A stretch of 48,872 nucleotides of DNA, taken from NCBI RefSeq assembly GCF_017573545.1, contig NZ_JAGEOK010000053.1:1-48872 (forward strand), written 5' to 3'. Shown here one piece after another: positions 32,156-40,213 of this stretch (positions within the stretch are counted from its first letter, which is position 1; every line of letters starts with the position of its first letter). The translations under genes and the position numbers were made by a program. Source of the DNA: Actinomadura nitritigenes. Its GTDB lineage: Bacteria; Actinomycetota; Actinomycetes; Streptosporangiales; Streptosporangiaceae. The notes below the pieces were generated by a model. It did no database searches, had not been told where the DNA came from, and saw only the letters and a program-made list of their open reading frames with translations.

Positions 32156-32985
32156 GACGACCGGGTCCGCTCGCAGCGCTCCGCATCGACCGCGTACGCC
32201 TCGTAGGCCAGCGACCCGAGGCCGGCGCCCGTCGAGGCGTCCGCGAGGGTGGCCGCGCATCGGGACCTCGGCCCCGGCATCCGCGCGACCTGCCAGCGCA
32301 GCAGCAGCGGGACGGCCCCGCCCAGCCGGAACGGGACGTCCAGCCGCACGGGCGCCCACAGCAGCCGCACGTCCATCGGCCTGCCGTGCTCGCCGTGCTC
32401 GCCGTGCTCGCCGTGCTCCAGCAGCGCGGCGAACTGGCGGCCCGCCTCGACGATCTCCACGGGACTCCAGGCGGCCCGGTCCCGGCCCGGCGGCCGCAGC
32501 ACGGCCGCCTCGACCGCGCCTCGACCGCGCCGCACGGGCTCTCCTACCTGGAGGTTCTCCGGCCGGTGCCTGTGCACGAGGTCCACGGGCGCGTGCCGGG
32601 GAGGCGGCATCGCGGCGAGCGGACGCGCCGGGCCCGGCGGGCCGGCCGCAGGACCGTCGTCGTCGGCGAACGCGATGGAGCCGGCGCACACCTCCCGGGC
32701 GTCCTGCCGGGCGGCGACCGTCCAGGCACGGTTGCGGCCGGGGACGGGACGGCACGACAGCGTGGTGCCGCGCTCGAACTCGCAGGACCAGGGGAAGTCG
32801 AGCCCGGCCACCACCCGCCCGGCCCGCCGTCCGCACGATCGCGCCGAGTCCGCGCGGACGGCGAGGTCCAGCAGGCCGCTGAACAGCAGCATTCCCGGCA
32901 CGCGGTCGAGGGGGTGGCCGACGTGGAAGGGGGCGGACTCGTCGACGGCCGGCTCGCGGAATCGTTCGACGACGGACGCGGCCAT
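32152..32985 (-). CDS. AfsA-like (A-factor biosynthesis) hotdog-fold protein
   Basis: A 277-residue protein with two hotdog-like halves as in AfsA/ScbA. The first contains FHVGHPLDRVPGMLLFSGLL (about 20-39), the characteristic H..D.VPGM signature; the second contains VDLVHRHRPENLQVGE (about 131-147) and ends AYEAYAVDAERC. AfsA-type enzymes join a beta-ketoacyl chain to dihydroxyacetone phosphate for gamma-butyrolactone signals, but related proteins act in other pathways. GGAGGGAGGG precedes ATG 32985. Codons 196-207 are four tandem copies of a 9-base unit (EHG repeats). It heads the operon with the frameshifted gene, polyprenyl-synthetase-like gene and regulator. Confidence 0.78.
   Translation of the reverse strand: MAASVVERFREPAVDESAPFHVGHPLDRVPGMLLFSGLLDLAVRADSARSCGRRAGRVVAGLDFPWSCEFERGTTLSCRPVPGRNRAWTVAARQDAREVCAGSIAFADDDGPAAGPPGPARPLAAMPPPRHAPVDLVHRHRPENLQVGEPVRRGRGAVEAAVLRPPGRDRAAWSPVEIVEAGRQFAALLEHGEHGEHGEHGRPMDVRLLWAPVRLDVPFRLGGAVPLLLRWQVARMPGPRSRCAATLADASTGAGLGSLAYEAYAVDAERCERTRSS
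32384..32419. repeat. Tandem 9-base repeat inside the AfsA-like gene
   Basis: The unit CCGTGCTCG occurs four times in a row (last copy ends CCA). On the coding strand each copy adds Glu-His-Gly, giving EHGEHGEHGEHG in a loop of the second hotdog half. Copy number is likely variable by slippage. Confidence 0.85.
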
Positions 32986-33052
32986 GCGCCCTCCCTCCAT
33001 AATCGGCCCCATGCCCTTGCCCGGCGGCGAGGAAAAAGGCCGCCCGGCACCC

Positions 33053-33187
33053 TTACCGGAAGCACAGGAAATCCAGCGGGACGGCCGTCATCTTGCTACA
33101 GAAATGCGCCCGGATGAACTGCACCCATGGGCAGTCCGGGCAGCGCGGGTCTTCCCAGACCGGCAAGCCGCGGCCCGCCGGACGCAC
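33053..33187 (-). CDS. Possible small Cys-rich protein or gene remnant
   Basis: From GTG 33187 a 44-codon frame reads through GLPVWEDPRCPDCPWVQF and AHFC to FLCFR, with a C-x2-C pair and two further cysteines, and about 90% G or C at third positions. The same frame looks coding for about 20 codons upstream (LCKWLLTCGF, ARGC) without a start codon. This may be a short zinc-ribbon-like protein whose start I cannot place, or the end of a decayed gene. No ribosome site was found. Confidence 0.27.
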   Translation of the reverse strand: MRPAGRGLPVWEDPRCPDCPWVQFIRAHFCSKMTAVPLDFLCFR

Positions 33188-33446
33188 CGCGCGGCAGCCC
33201 CGGGCCGCCCGGAACCCGCATGTCAGGAGCCACTTGCAGAGACGGTCGCGGCGGCCGGCCGGCGGCGGGCCCGGCCCCGTCCAGCCGGAATGCGGGCGGA
33301 ATGCGCGCGATTCCCGCCCTTCCGGCCGCGCGCTTTAAACGGGGAGTCGCACAAGGTAGATTTTCAGATCACGTTTCAATGATTCCTCGCGCCGCCGTTC
33401 TTGTGACATGGCCCACAATTCATTTGGCAGAATGCGGCCACACGGA
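33188..33446. other. Gene-poor region before the katE terminator
   Basis: No ORF with coding character was found on either strand after the Cys-rich frame. The part 33330-33430 is noticeably less GC-rich (CTTTAAAC, TAGATTTTCAGATCACGTTTCAATGATT split across 33331-33385), which suits a promoter or intergenic spacer, perhaps for the AfsA-like operon. Confidence 0.4.
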
Positions 33447-33498
33447 GCGGGGCCCGGCGCGGCGCCCGCTCGAAGCGTGCCACCGCGCCGGGCCCCGC
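33447..33498 (-). terminator. Strong hairpin terminator of katE
   Basis: GCGGGGCCCGGCGCGG and CCGCGCCGGGCCCCGC are perfect 16-base complements around a 20-base loop. It begins 15 bases after the katE stop. There is no T-tract, but the stem is exceptionally stable. Confidence 0.65.
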
Positions 33499-33512
33499 CC
33501 GGCACCGTCCGG

Positions 33513-35612
33513 TCAGGCCGGAACGTGGTCCTTCTGCCGGCGCCAGTGCCGGTGCTTGCCGATCGCCTCGATGAGCGCGGCGCTGAAGTCGCCGCCGGGC
33601 CCGCGCCCGGTGACGACGCCGAAGTCCTCGACGGTGCCGTCCTCCGAGGTCTTCACCCCGGTGATCCCGGCCCGCTCCAGCAGCGCGACGCCCTCGTCCA
33701 GCGCACCGATCGCCTTGCAGTGCACGAACGCCTCCGCGACGAAGTGCACCGCGTCGCCGTCCTGCGCGAGCGTCCGCACGCTCGCCTCTCCCCCGGGCAC
33801 CAGCACCGCGTCGTACAGCACGGACGCGACGGTCGGCATCGCGCGGGTCACCGAGACCTGCGCGCCGTTGGCGGCCTGGACGTGCCCGTCCCTGGCGGCG
33901 AGCACCTCGCACACCGCGCCCGCCTCGGCCAGCGCGTCGCCGACCGCGCCGACGGCCGCCGAGTCGACGCCGTCCGCCACCAGGATCGCGACCTTGCGGC
34001 CCCGCACCGGCCCGGCGGGCGCGTTGTCCTGGCTGAGCGCGGGCGAGGTGCGGCCGTGGTTGGCGATCGGGGCGTCCGCCGGCGGCTCCACCCCGACACC
34101 CTCGGCGACCCGAACGGCGAGGTCGTGGTCGACGTGGTTGAGCTGCGCGACCACGCCCTCCCGGATGTGCTTGTGGTCGCACTTGCCGAGCTCGAACCGG
34201 AACGCGCCGACGATGTGGTCCTTCTCCCAGTCGGACATGCTGTTCCAGAACAGTGTCGCCTGCGAGTAGTGGTCCTTGAAGCTCTCGCTCCGCTTGCGGA
34301 TCTTCTCGCCGTCCACCCGCTCCTGGTAGTGGGTGAACGACCCGGGTCCGCCGACCGCCGGGCAGCCGCCGCCCAGCGAGTTCTTGTGGTAGCTCGCCTG
34401 CCCCTGGTGCAGCTTCATCTGGTGGTAGCCGTCGCGCTGGTGGTTGCGGACGTCGGCGACCGGCTGGTTCACCGGGATCTGCGGGAAGTTCGGCCCGCCC
34501 AGCCGGATCAGCTGGGTGTCCAGGTAGGAGAACAGCCGGGCCTGCAGCAGCGGGTCGTTGGTGAAGTCGATGCCGGGCACGACGTTGCCGATGTGGAAGG
34601 CGACCTGCTCGGTCTCGGCGAAGAAGTTGTCGGGGTTGCGGTCCAGCACCATCCGGCCGACCGGCCGCACCGGCACCTCCTCCTCCGGAATGATCTTGGT
34701 CGGGTCGAGCAGGTCGAACCCGAACCGGTGCTCGTCCTCCTCCGGCACCAGCTGCACGCCGAGCTCGTACTCGGGGAAGTCGCCGTCGTCGATGCGGTCC
34801 CACAGGTCGCGCCGGTTGAAGTCGGGGTCCTTGCCGGCGATCTTCTGCGTCTCGTCCCACGCGAGCGAGTGGGTGCCGAGCTTCGGCCTCCAGTGGAACT
34901 TCACGAACGTGCCGCGGCCCTCGGCGTTGACGAGCCGGAACGTGTGCACGCCGAACCCCTGCATCATCGCGTAGCTGCGCGGCAGCGCCCGGTCCGACAT
35001 CAGCCACATCATCATGTGCATCGTCTCGGGCTGGAGCTGGACGAAGTCCCACAGCGTGTCGTGCGCGGACGACGCCTGCGGGATCTCGTTCGGCGGCTCG
35101 GGCTTCACCGCGTGCACGAAGTCGGGGAACTTGATGCCGTCCTGGATGAAGAAGACCGGCATGTTGTTGCCGACCAGGTCGAAGTTGCCCTGGTTCGTAT
35201 AGAACTTGGTCGCGAAGCCGCGGACGTCGCGGACCGTGTCGGCCGACCCGCGCGACCCGGCGACGGTGGAGAACCGCACGAACACCGGCGTCGTCAGCGA
35301 GGTGTCGCACAGGAAGTCGGCGGTGGTGTACTCGGCCAGCGACTCGGTCAGCGTGAAGCGCCCGTACGCCCCGGACCCCCGCGCGTGCACGACCCGCTCG
35401 GGGATCCGCTCATGGTCGAAGTGAGTGATCTTCTCGCGGAGGTGGAAGTCCTCCAGCAGCGATGGACCCCGCTCGCCCACCGTCAGGGAGTTGTCGGTGT
35501 CGTCGACCCGGACGCCCTGGTCGGTGGTGAGCCCGGCCGCCCCGTCCGGGCTCACCCGCCGCCGCTCCAACAGCTCCTGCTTACGGTCCTCGTGGCCGGC
35601 CGGGTTGGCCAT
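33513..35612 (-). CDS. katE: Large-subunit catalase with C-terminal DJ-1/PfpI-like domain
   Basis: A 699-residue clade 2 catalase. The catalytic core (about 20-510) includes RIPERVVHARGSGAYG with the distal histidine, the asparagine in VGNNMPVFFI, and the proximal heme segment in RLFSYLDTQLIRLG. A linker leads to a flavodoxin/DJ-1-like domain (about 550-690; VAILVADGVDSAAVGAV, YDAVLVPGGEASV), usual for large-subunit HPII-type enzymes. The ATG at 35612 has GAGGAG upstream; the frame is open further but without support. It removes hydrogen peroxide in the cytoplasm. It is divergent from a PucR-type regulator. Confidence 0.95.
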   Translation of the reverse strand: MANPAGHEDRKQELLERRRVSPDGAAGLTTDQGVRVDDTDNSLTVGERGPSLLEDFHLREKITHFDHERIPERVVHARGSGAYGRFTLTESLAEYTTADFLCDTSLTTPVFVRFSTVAGSRGSADTVRDVRGFATKFYTNQGNFDLVGNNMPVFFIQDGIKFPDFVHAVKPEPPNEIPQASSAHDTLWDFVQLQPETMHMMMWLMSDRALPRSYAMMQGFGVHTFRLVNAEGRGTFVKFHWRPKLGTHSLAWDETQKIAGKDPDFNRRDLWDRIDDGDFPEYELGVQLVPEEDEHRFGFDLLDPTKIIPEEEVPVRPVGRMVLDRNPDNFFAETEQVAFHIGNVVPGIDFTNDPLLQARLFSYLDTQLIRLGGPNFPQIPVNQPVADVRNHQRDGYHQMKLHQGQASYHKNSLGGGCPAVGGPGSFTHYQERVDGEKIRKRSESFKDHYSQATLFWNSMSDWEKDHIVGAFRFELGKCDHKHIREGVVAQLNHVDHDLAVRVAEGVGVEPPADAPIANHGRTSPALSQDNAPAGPVRGRKVAILVADGVDSAAVGAVGDALAEAGAVCEVLAARDGHVQAANGAQVSVTRAMPTVASVLYDAVLVPGGEASVRTLAQDGDAVHFVAEAFVHCKAIGALDEGVALLERAGITGVKTSEDGTVEDFGVVTGRGPGGDFSAALIEAIGKHRHWRRQKDHVPA

Positions 35613-35751
35613 GATCCAGCTCCTCGTGGCTGCTCGGTGATCGCACTCGGTGGGGCCGCTACCCGGCGAACCACCCGCCATGCACGCTTTGACCGGAACT
35701 TGAGCACGCCCCGCCGCGCCGCCGCGGGACGGCCGCCGGCGGGCGCGGACG

Positions 35752-35769
35752 TTGTCAAACAGCTGACAA
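35752..35769. promoter_or_regulatory. Inverted repeat between katE and the PucR-type gene
   Basis: TTGTCA-AACAGC-TGACAA is a perfect six-base inverted repeat with six-base spacer, 140 bases before katE and 96 bases before the regulator. It resembles a dimer binding site and could serve either divergent gene. Confidence 0.45.
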
Positions 35770-35864
35770 TCGGCCCCGCCCGGCGGTGCGGACGGATGAG
35801 TGTCGCGCTCCCGCCCCGGTGCCTAGGTTGAGACGACCGGGCGCTCGGTCGAGGAGGTGTCGCC

Positions 35865-37184
35865 ATGACGACGGCATACGAGGACGCGCACACCGGATCG
35901 CCGGTTCTGGACGGGCTGACGGAGGAGCCGTGGCGGGACGTCCCGGCCGAGGAGGCGCGCTGGATGCGCCCGCGGCTGCCGGACCTGCTCGGCCCGATGG
36001 TGCAGGGCGTGCTGCGGCACGTCCCCGAGTACGACCGGCCGGGCGACGCCGCCTACGTCCGCGTCGCCGAGGCCGCGGTCGCGCACGCGATGGAGCACTT
36101 CGTCCAGATGATCGCCGACCCGGACGCCTCCTGGAAGGAGGTGTACCAGGTCTTCTTCGACGTCGGGTACGGCGAGGCCGTCGAGGGGCGCAGCCTGGAG
36201 CACCTGCAGAACGCGATGCGGGTGGCGTCGCGGCTGGCCTGGCGGCACCTGGCGGTCGAGGCGGAGCGGCTCGGCCGCCCGCGCGCCCTGGTCAGCCTGC
36301 TCGCCGAGGCCAACTTCGCCTACCTGGACGCGCTCGCGTCCGCCGCCGCGCACGGGTACGCGCGGGCGCGCGAGAAGGCCGCCGGGGAGCGCGAGCAGCG
36401 CCGCGGCCGGCTGCTGGCGCTGCTGCTGTCGGACCCGGCCGCGCCGCCCGAGGTCGTCGGCGAGCAGTCCGCGCGGGCGGGCTGGCCGCTGCCGCGCCGG
36501 CTCGCGGTGATCGTGCTGCGGCCGCGGCCGGGCAGCGGCGGCGAGGGCCCCGCCGGGCTGCCGCCGTCGCTGCTGACCGGGCTGGACCACGGCCGGCCCT
36601 GCCTGGTGATGCCGGACCCGGACGGCCCCGGCCGGATGGACGAGCTGACCGCGACGCTGGCCGGCTGGACGGGCGCGGTCGGCCCGTCCGTCCCCGCGGA
36701 CCAGGCGCGGACGTCGCTGCAGTGGGCGCGGCGCGCGCTCGAGCTCGCACCGGCCGCGCCGCGCCGCGGCCGCGCCGGGGGCGGCACCCCGGCGGGCGGC
36801 GCGAACGGCGCGGGCCGCCCGAACGGCGCGGGCCGCGGATCCCGGCGCGGCGGGCTGCTCGTCCGCGCCGACGAGCACCTGCCGGAACTGCTGCTGCAGG
36901 AGGGCGGCTCGCTGGCGGCCCTGGTGGCGGCGCGGCGGCTGGCCCCGCTGGAGGCGGCGGGCCCGCGGCAGGGCGTCCGGCTGGCGGAGACGCTGCTGGA
37001 GTGCATGAAGCACGGCTTCAACGCCACGGGCGCCGCCGAGGTGCTGTGCGTGCACCCGCAGACCGTCCGGTACCGGCTCGCGCAACTCCACGAGATGTTC
37101 GACTTCGACATCGAGGACCCCGATCTCCGCCTGGAGATGATGCTGCTGCTCAGCACCTGGATCCGGGCCCGTTCCTCTTCCTGA
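35865..37184 (+). CDS. PucR/CdaR-type regulator (paralog of the gene at 22241)
   Basis: A 439-residue regulator. The N-terminal helical domain (about 30-190) shares HVPEY, EGRSLEHLQNAMRVASRLAW and RHL with the paralog at 22241; the C-terminal HTH is LLECMKHGFNATGAAEVLCV followed by HPQTVRYRLAQLHEMFDFD. A low-complexity linker at about 303-330 (GGTPAGGANGAGRPNGAGRG) comes from short DNA repeats. GAGGAGG lies upstream of the ATG. It is divergent from katE with a palindrome between them, so control of katE is possible, not proven. Confidence 0.86.
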   Translation: MTTAYEDAHTGSPVLDGLTEEPWRDVPAEEARWMRPRLPDLLGPMVQGVLRHVPEYDRPGDAAYVRVAEAAVAHAMEHFVQMIADPDASWKEVYQVFFDVGYGEAVEGRSLEHLQNAMRVASRLAWRHLAVEAERLGRPRALVSLLAEANFAYLDALASAAAHGYARAREKAAGEREQRRGRLLALLLSDPAAPPEVVGEQSARAGWPLPRRLAVIVLRPRPGSGGEGPAGLPPSLLTGLDHGRPCLVMPDPDGPGRMDELTATLAGWTGAVGPSVPADQARTSLQWARRALELAPAAPRRGRAGGGTPAGGANGAGRPNGAGRGSRRGGLLVRADEHLPELLLQEGGSLAALVAARRLAPLEAAGPRQGVRLAETLLECMKHGFNATGAAEVLCVHPQTVRYRLAQLHEMFDFDIEDPDLRLEMMLLLSTWIRARSSS

Positions 37185-37320
37185 CCGCCTCCCGCGCGAA
37201 CGGCGTGCCGATCCGCGCGCCTTTTCCGGTGCCGCGCCGCGCCGCGACGTCATGGTGGGGCGCGGAATCCGCTACGGTCAGGGGCGCCGCGTTGGCGAGG
37301 GGAAGGAACACAAGGTACAG

Positions 37321-37677
37321 ATGGCCGAGAAGGTCATTCGAGTCGACGACATCGACGGCTCCGAAGGGGACGATGTCACCAAGCGGGACTTCGAGGTCCT
37401 GGGTCGGACGTTCACGATCGACCTGAGCGAGGACAACTACAAGCGGTTGAACGAGATGCTGGACGCGCTCGCGCCCTTCATCGAGAACGCCGCGGAGGTG
37501 AAGCCCGCGGGGAAGGGCCGCAAGCCTCGGGTAGCGAAGATCAAGGGCTACACGAACGGCGATGTCCGCGAGTGGGCATTGCGCGAGGGCGTCGAAGTCT
37601 CCGAGCGTGGCAAGATATCGGATGAGGTCTATGCTGCATTCATCGACGCTCATCCGGACGCGAAGCCGGACGCATAG
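37321..37677 (+). CDS. lsr2: Lsr2-family nucleoid protein, variant with RGK instead of RGR
   Basis: A 118-residue Lsr2-like protein. The N-terminal oligomerisation domain (VIRVDDIDGSEGDDVTK to APFI, about 5-54) is followed by a basic linker and the DNA-binding domain GYTNGDVREWALREGVEV. The AT-hook-like element that inserts into the minor groove reads R96-G97-K98 (ERGKIS), whereas canonical Lsr2 has RGR. The domain also begins with GYTNGD, unlike the paralog directly downstream. Lsr2 silences AT-rich foreign DNA. A possible -10 (TACGGT at 37272) lies upstream. The next gene, a canonical lsr2, starts 17 bases after the stop. Confidence 0.9.
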   Translation: MAEKVIRVDDIDGSEGDDVTKRDFEVLGRTFTIDLSEDNYKRLNEMLDALAPFIENAAEVKPAGKGRKPRVAKIKGYTNGDVREWALREGVEVSERGKISDEVYAAFIDAHPDAKPDA

Positions 37678-37694
37678 CTAGAGGGAGTCCCCGC

Positions 37695-38024
37695 ATGGCA
37701 CAGAAGGTCGAAGTCCTTCTCGTGGACGACATCGACGGTGGCGAGGCCGACGAGACGGTCAGCTTTTCACTCGATGGCACCAGTTACGAGATCGACCTGA
37801 GCAAGAAGAACGCCGCGAAGCTGCGCGACGGGCTGGAGCCGTTCGTGGCCGGTGCCCGCAAGGCGCGCAAGCCCGCGGGCAGGCAGGCCCGCGGCACGCG
37901 TACCGCGGGCAGCCGCGAGCGGTCCGCCGAGATTCGCGAGTGGGCGAAGAACCACGGCATCAAGGTCAATGAGCGGGGCCGTATCCCCGCCAATGTGATC
38001 GAGCAGTACGAGGCCGCGCACTAG
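37695..38024 (+). CDS. lsr2: Lsr2-family nucleoid-associated protein (canonical)
   Basis: A 109-residue protein. N-terminal dimerisation strands KVEVLLVDDIDGGEADETV and SYEIDLS lead to a basic linker (ARKARKPAGRQARGTRTAG) and the C-terminal DNA-binding domain IREWAKNHGIKVNERGRIPA with the minor-groove motif R94-G95-R96. This is the standard xenogeneic silencer layout. GGGAG lies before the ATG. It follows its divergent paralog in the same transcription unit and is followed by a strong hairpin at 38061-38095. Confidence 0.93.
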   Translation: MAQKVEVLLVDDIDGGEADETVSFSLDGTSYEIDLSKKNAAKLRDGLEPFVAGARKARKPAGRQARGTRTAGSRERSAEIREWAKNHGIKVNERGRIPANVIEQYEAAH

Positions 38025-38060
38025 CGCCCCGCGCGGCCGGCCGTGTTCCGGCAGAGCGCC

Positions 38061-38095
38061 GAGGGGCCGGAGTGAAATTCTCACTCCGGCCCCTC
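38061..38095 (+). terminator. Terminator hairpin after the lsr2 pair
   Basis: GAGGGGCCGGAGTGA and TCACTCCGGCCCCTC are perfect 15-base complements with loop AATTC, 37 bases beyond the second lsr2 stop. No T-tract follows, but stem length and position are typical of actinomycete terminators. Confidence 0.7.
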
Positions 38096-38222
38096 ACGCA
38101 TTAGTGCGCACCGGGCAAATCGCCTTTCGCTCGGCATTCCCCGAATTCCGCATGGTGGACATCATCGGCGCGCAAGTCGGTAGGGTGACGCCCGGGGGGT
38201 CCGGCAAAGGGGGCAAGCGGGG

Positions 38223-40100
38223 TTGAAGCACGCGACGCGACGGGACCGTGTCCGGTACTGGTTCGACACGACGATGTCGAAGGGGACGCCGGCGCTCATC
38301 GGCTGGCTCGGGCTCGCGTCGGCGGCGCTCGTGCTCGTGGTGGCGACGGCCGCGGTCGTCCTCGCGCCGCGCGACAGCGACCGCAACGGGCACTGGCCCG
38401 GCATGGTGTGGCGCAGCCTGCTGCGCACGCTCGACCCCGGCACGATGGGCGGCGACAGCGGCGGCGTCGCGTTCCTCGGCCTGATGCTGGTCGCCACGGT
38501 CGGCGGCCTCTTCATCGTCAGCTCGCTGATCGGCGTGCTCACCACCGGCCTGGAGAGCAAGATCACCGAGCTGCGGAAGGGCCGGTCGCGGATCGTCGAG
38601 CAGGGCCACACCGTGCTGCTCGGCTGGTCGGAGCAGGTGTTCACGGTCGTCGCCGAGCTGGTCGAGGCCAACCAGAGCGAGCGGCGCTCGTGCGTGGCGA
38701 TCCTCGCCGACCGCGACAAGGTCGAGATGGAGGACGCCATCAGGGCGCGGGTCGGCGAGTTCGGCCGGACCCGGATCGTGTGCCGCACCGGCAACCCGCT
38801 GAAGGTCGCGGACCTGGACCTGGTCAGCCCCGGCACCGCGCGGTCCATCATGGTGATCTCGCCGGAGGTCGAGGACGCCGACACCCACGTCATCAAGGTG
38901 CTGCTGTCGCTCGGCGCGCGCGCATGGGAGCGCCGCCGGCCGCACGTCGTCGCCGCGGTGCACGACTCGGCGAACCTGCCCGCGGCCCGGCTGGCCGGCG
39001 GCGAGGCCGCGCGGGTCATCGACGCCGACGACATCGCGATCCGGCTGATCGTCCAGTCGCACCGGCAGTCCGGCCTGTCGCAGGTCTGCACCGACCTGCT
39101 GGACTTCGCCGGGCACGAGTTCTACATGCGCGCCGAGCCGTCGCTGGCGGGGATGACGTTCGGCGAGACCCTGTCGCGGTACGACCTCGGCGTCCCGGCG
39201 GGGCTGCGGCGCAGCGACGGCACGGTCGCGCTGAACCCGCCGATGGACACCGCGGTCCGCGCCGACGACGAGATCATCGTCCTGGCCGAGGACGACCTGC
39301 TGATCCGGCTCGCGTCCGGGCCGCCGCCGCCCGTCCGGGAGCGGGCGATCACCACGGCGACCGCGCGGGAGCCGGTGCCGGAGCGCACCCTGCTGCTCGG
39401 CTGGAACCACCGCGCCCAGAAGATCATCGAGCTGCTGGACGACTTCCTCGCCCCCGGCTCGGCGCTGACGGTGGCCGCGCCGCGCGAGGACCCGACCGGC
39501 GGGCTCGGCCCGTTCGCCAACCTCAAGGTCGGGTTCGTGCGCGCCGAGCCGACGGAGCGGCCGTCCCTGGAGTCCCTGGACGTCGGGTCCTACCAGCACG
39601 TCATCGTGCTGTCGGAGGCCGGCTACGACCGCGAGCACGCCGACGCGCGCACGCTGGTGACGCTGCTGCACCTGCGCGACATGGAGGACGCCCTCGGCGA
39701 CCCGTTCTCCATCGTCAGCGAGATCAACGACGACGCCAACCGGGAGGTCGCGCAGGTCACCAAGGCCGACGACTTCGTGGTCAGCGACAAGCTGATCAGC
39801 CTGATGCTGACCCAGCTGAGCGAGAACCGGCACCTGTACGACGTGTTCGCCGACCTGCTCGACCCGGCCGGGTCGGAGATCTACCTCAAGCCCGCCTGCG
39901 ACTACCTCGTGCCGGGCGGCACCGCCGACTTCGCGACGCTGATCGAGTCGGCGCGGCGGCGCGGCGAGGTCGCGCTCGGCTACCGGCTGAGCGACCGGTA
40001 CCACGAGCCGCCCGGGTACGGCGTGGTGCTCAACCCGGGCAAGACGGCCCCGCTGGTGCTGTCGGCGCACGACCGCGTCATCGTCCTCGCGGAGAACTGA
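38223..40100 (+). CDS. CASTOR/POLLUX-like putative ion channel with RCK-type domains
   Basis: A 625-residue protein. Two membrane helices (about 25-48 and 83-107) flank a pore-loop region (MVWRSLLRTLDPGTMGGD), followed by two Rossmann-like regulatory halves: GHTVLLGWSEQVFTVVAELV (about 128-147) and RTLLLGWNHRAQKIIELL (about 390-407). The layout LGW...E/K matches the CASTOR/POLLUX-related family, known in plants as nuclear calcium-gated ion channels and in actinobacteria as uncharacterised NAD-binding-like proteins. The start is TTG 38223 with a G-rich site upstream. Ion and function in bacteria are unknown. Confidence 0.85.
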   Translation: MKHATRRDRVRYWFDTTMSKGTPALIGWLGLASAALVLVVATAAVVLAPRDSDRNGHWPGMVWRSLLRTLDPGTMGGDSGGVAFLGLMLVATVGGLFIVSSLIGVLTTGLESKITELRKGRSRIVEQGHTVLLGWSEQVFTVVAELVEANQSERRSCVAILADRDKVEMEDAIRARVGEFGRTRIVCRTGNPLKVADLDLVSPGTARSIMVISPEVEDADTHVIKVLLSLGARAWERRRPHVVAAVHDSANLPAARLAGGEAARVIDADDIAIRLIVQSHRQSGLSQVCTDLLDFAGHEFYMRAEPSLAGMTFGETLSRYDLGVPAGLRRSDGTVALNPPMDTAVRADDEIIVLAEDDLLIRLASGPPPPVRERAITTATAREPVPERTLLLGWNHRAQKIIELLDDFLAPGSALTVAAPREDPTGGLGPFANLKVGFVRAEPTERPSLESLDVGSYQHVIVLSEAGYDREHADARTLVTLLHLRDMEDALGDPFSIVSEINDDANREVAQVTKADDFVVSDKLISLMLTQLSENRHLYDVFADLLDPAGSEIYLKPACDYLVPGGTADFATLIESARRRGEVALGYRLSDRYHEPPGYGVVLNPGKTAPLVLSAHDRVIVLAEN

Positions 40101-40213
40101 CACCGCACGCGCACGCCCCCCGGTTACGGCCCGTCCGGAATGCGATGCCGGGGAAATGCCGGTGCGCGAACGGCCGCGGATCGCCCACAATTGGACCGAC
40201 GGGGTGATCAATC

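Noticed and set aside
29273..32836. A 1187-codon open frame on the minus strand
   Set aside because: It merges the PucR-type gene, a shadow frame of the polyprenyl gene and part of the frameshifted gene. Lack of stops is a GC effect; starts, ribosome sites and third-base GC show separate genes.
33001..33045. Terminator upstream of the AfsA-like gene
   Set aside because: A stem with one mismatch surrounds a run of T, but the T residues are in the loop, not after the stem, so it does not look like a terminator.
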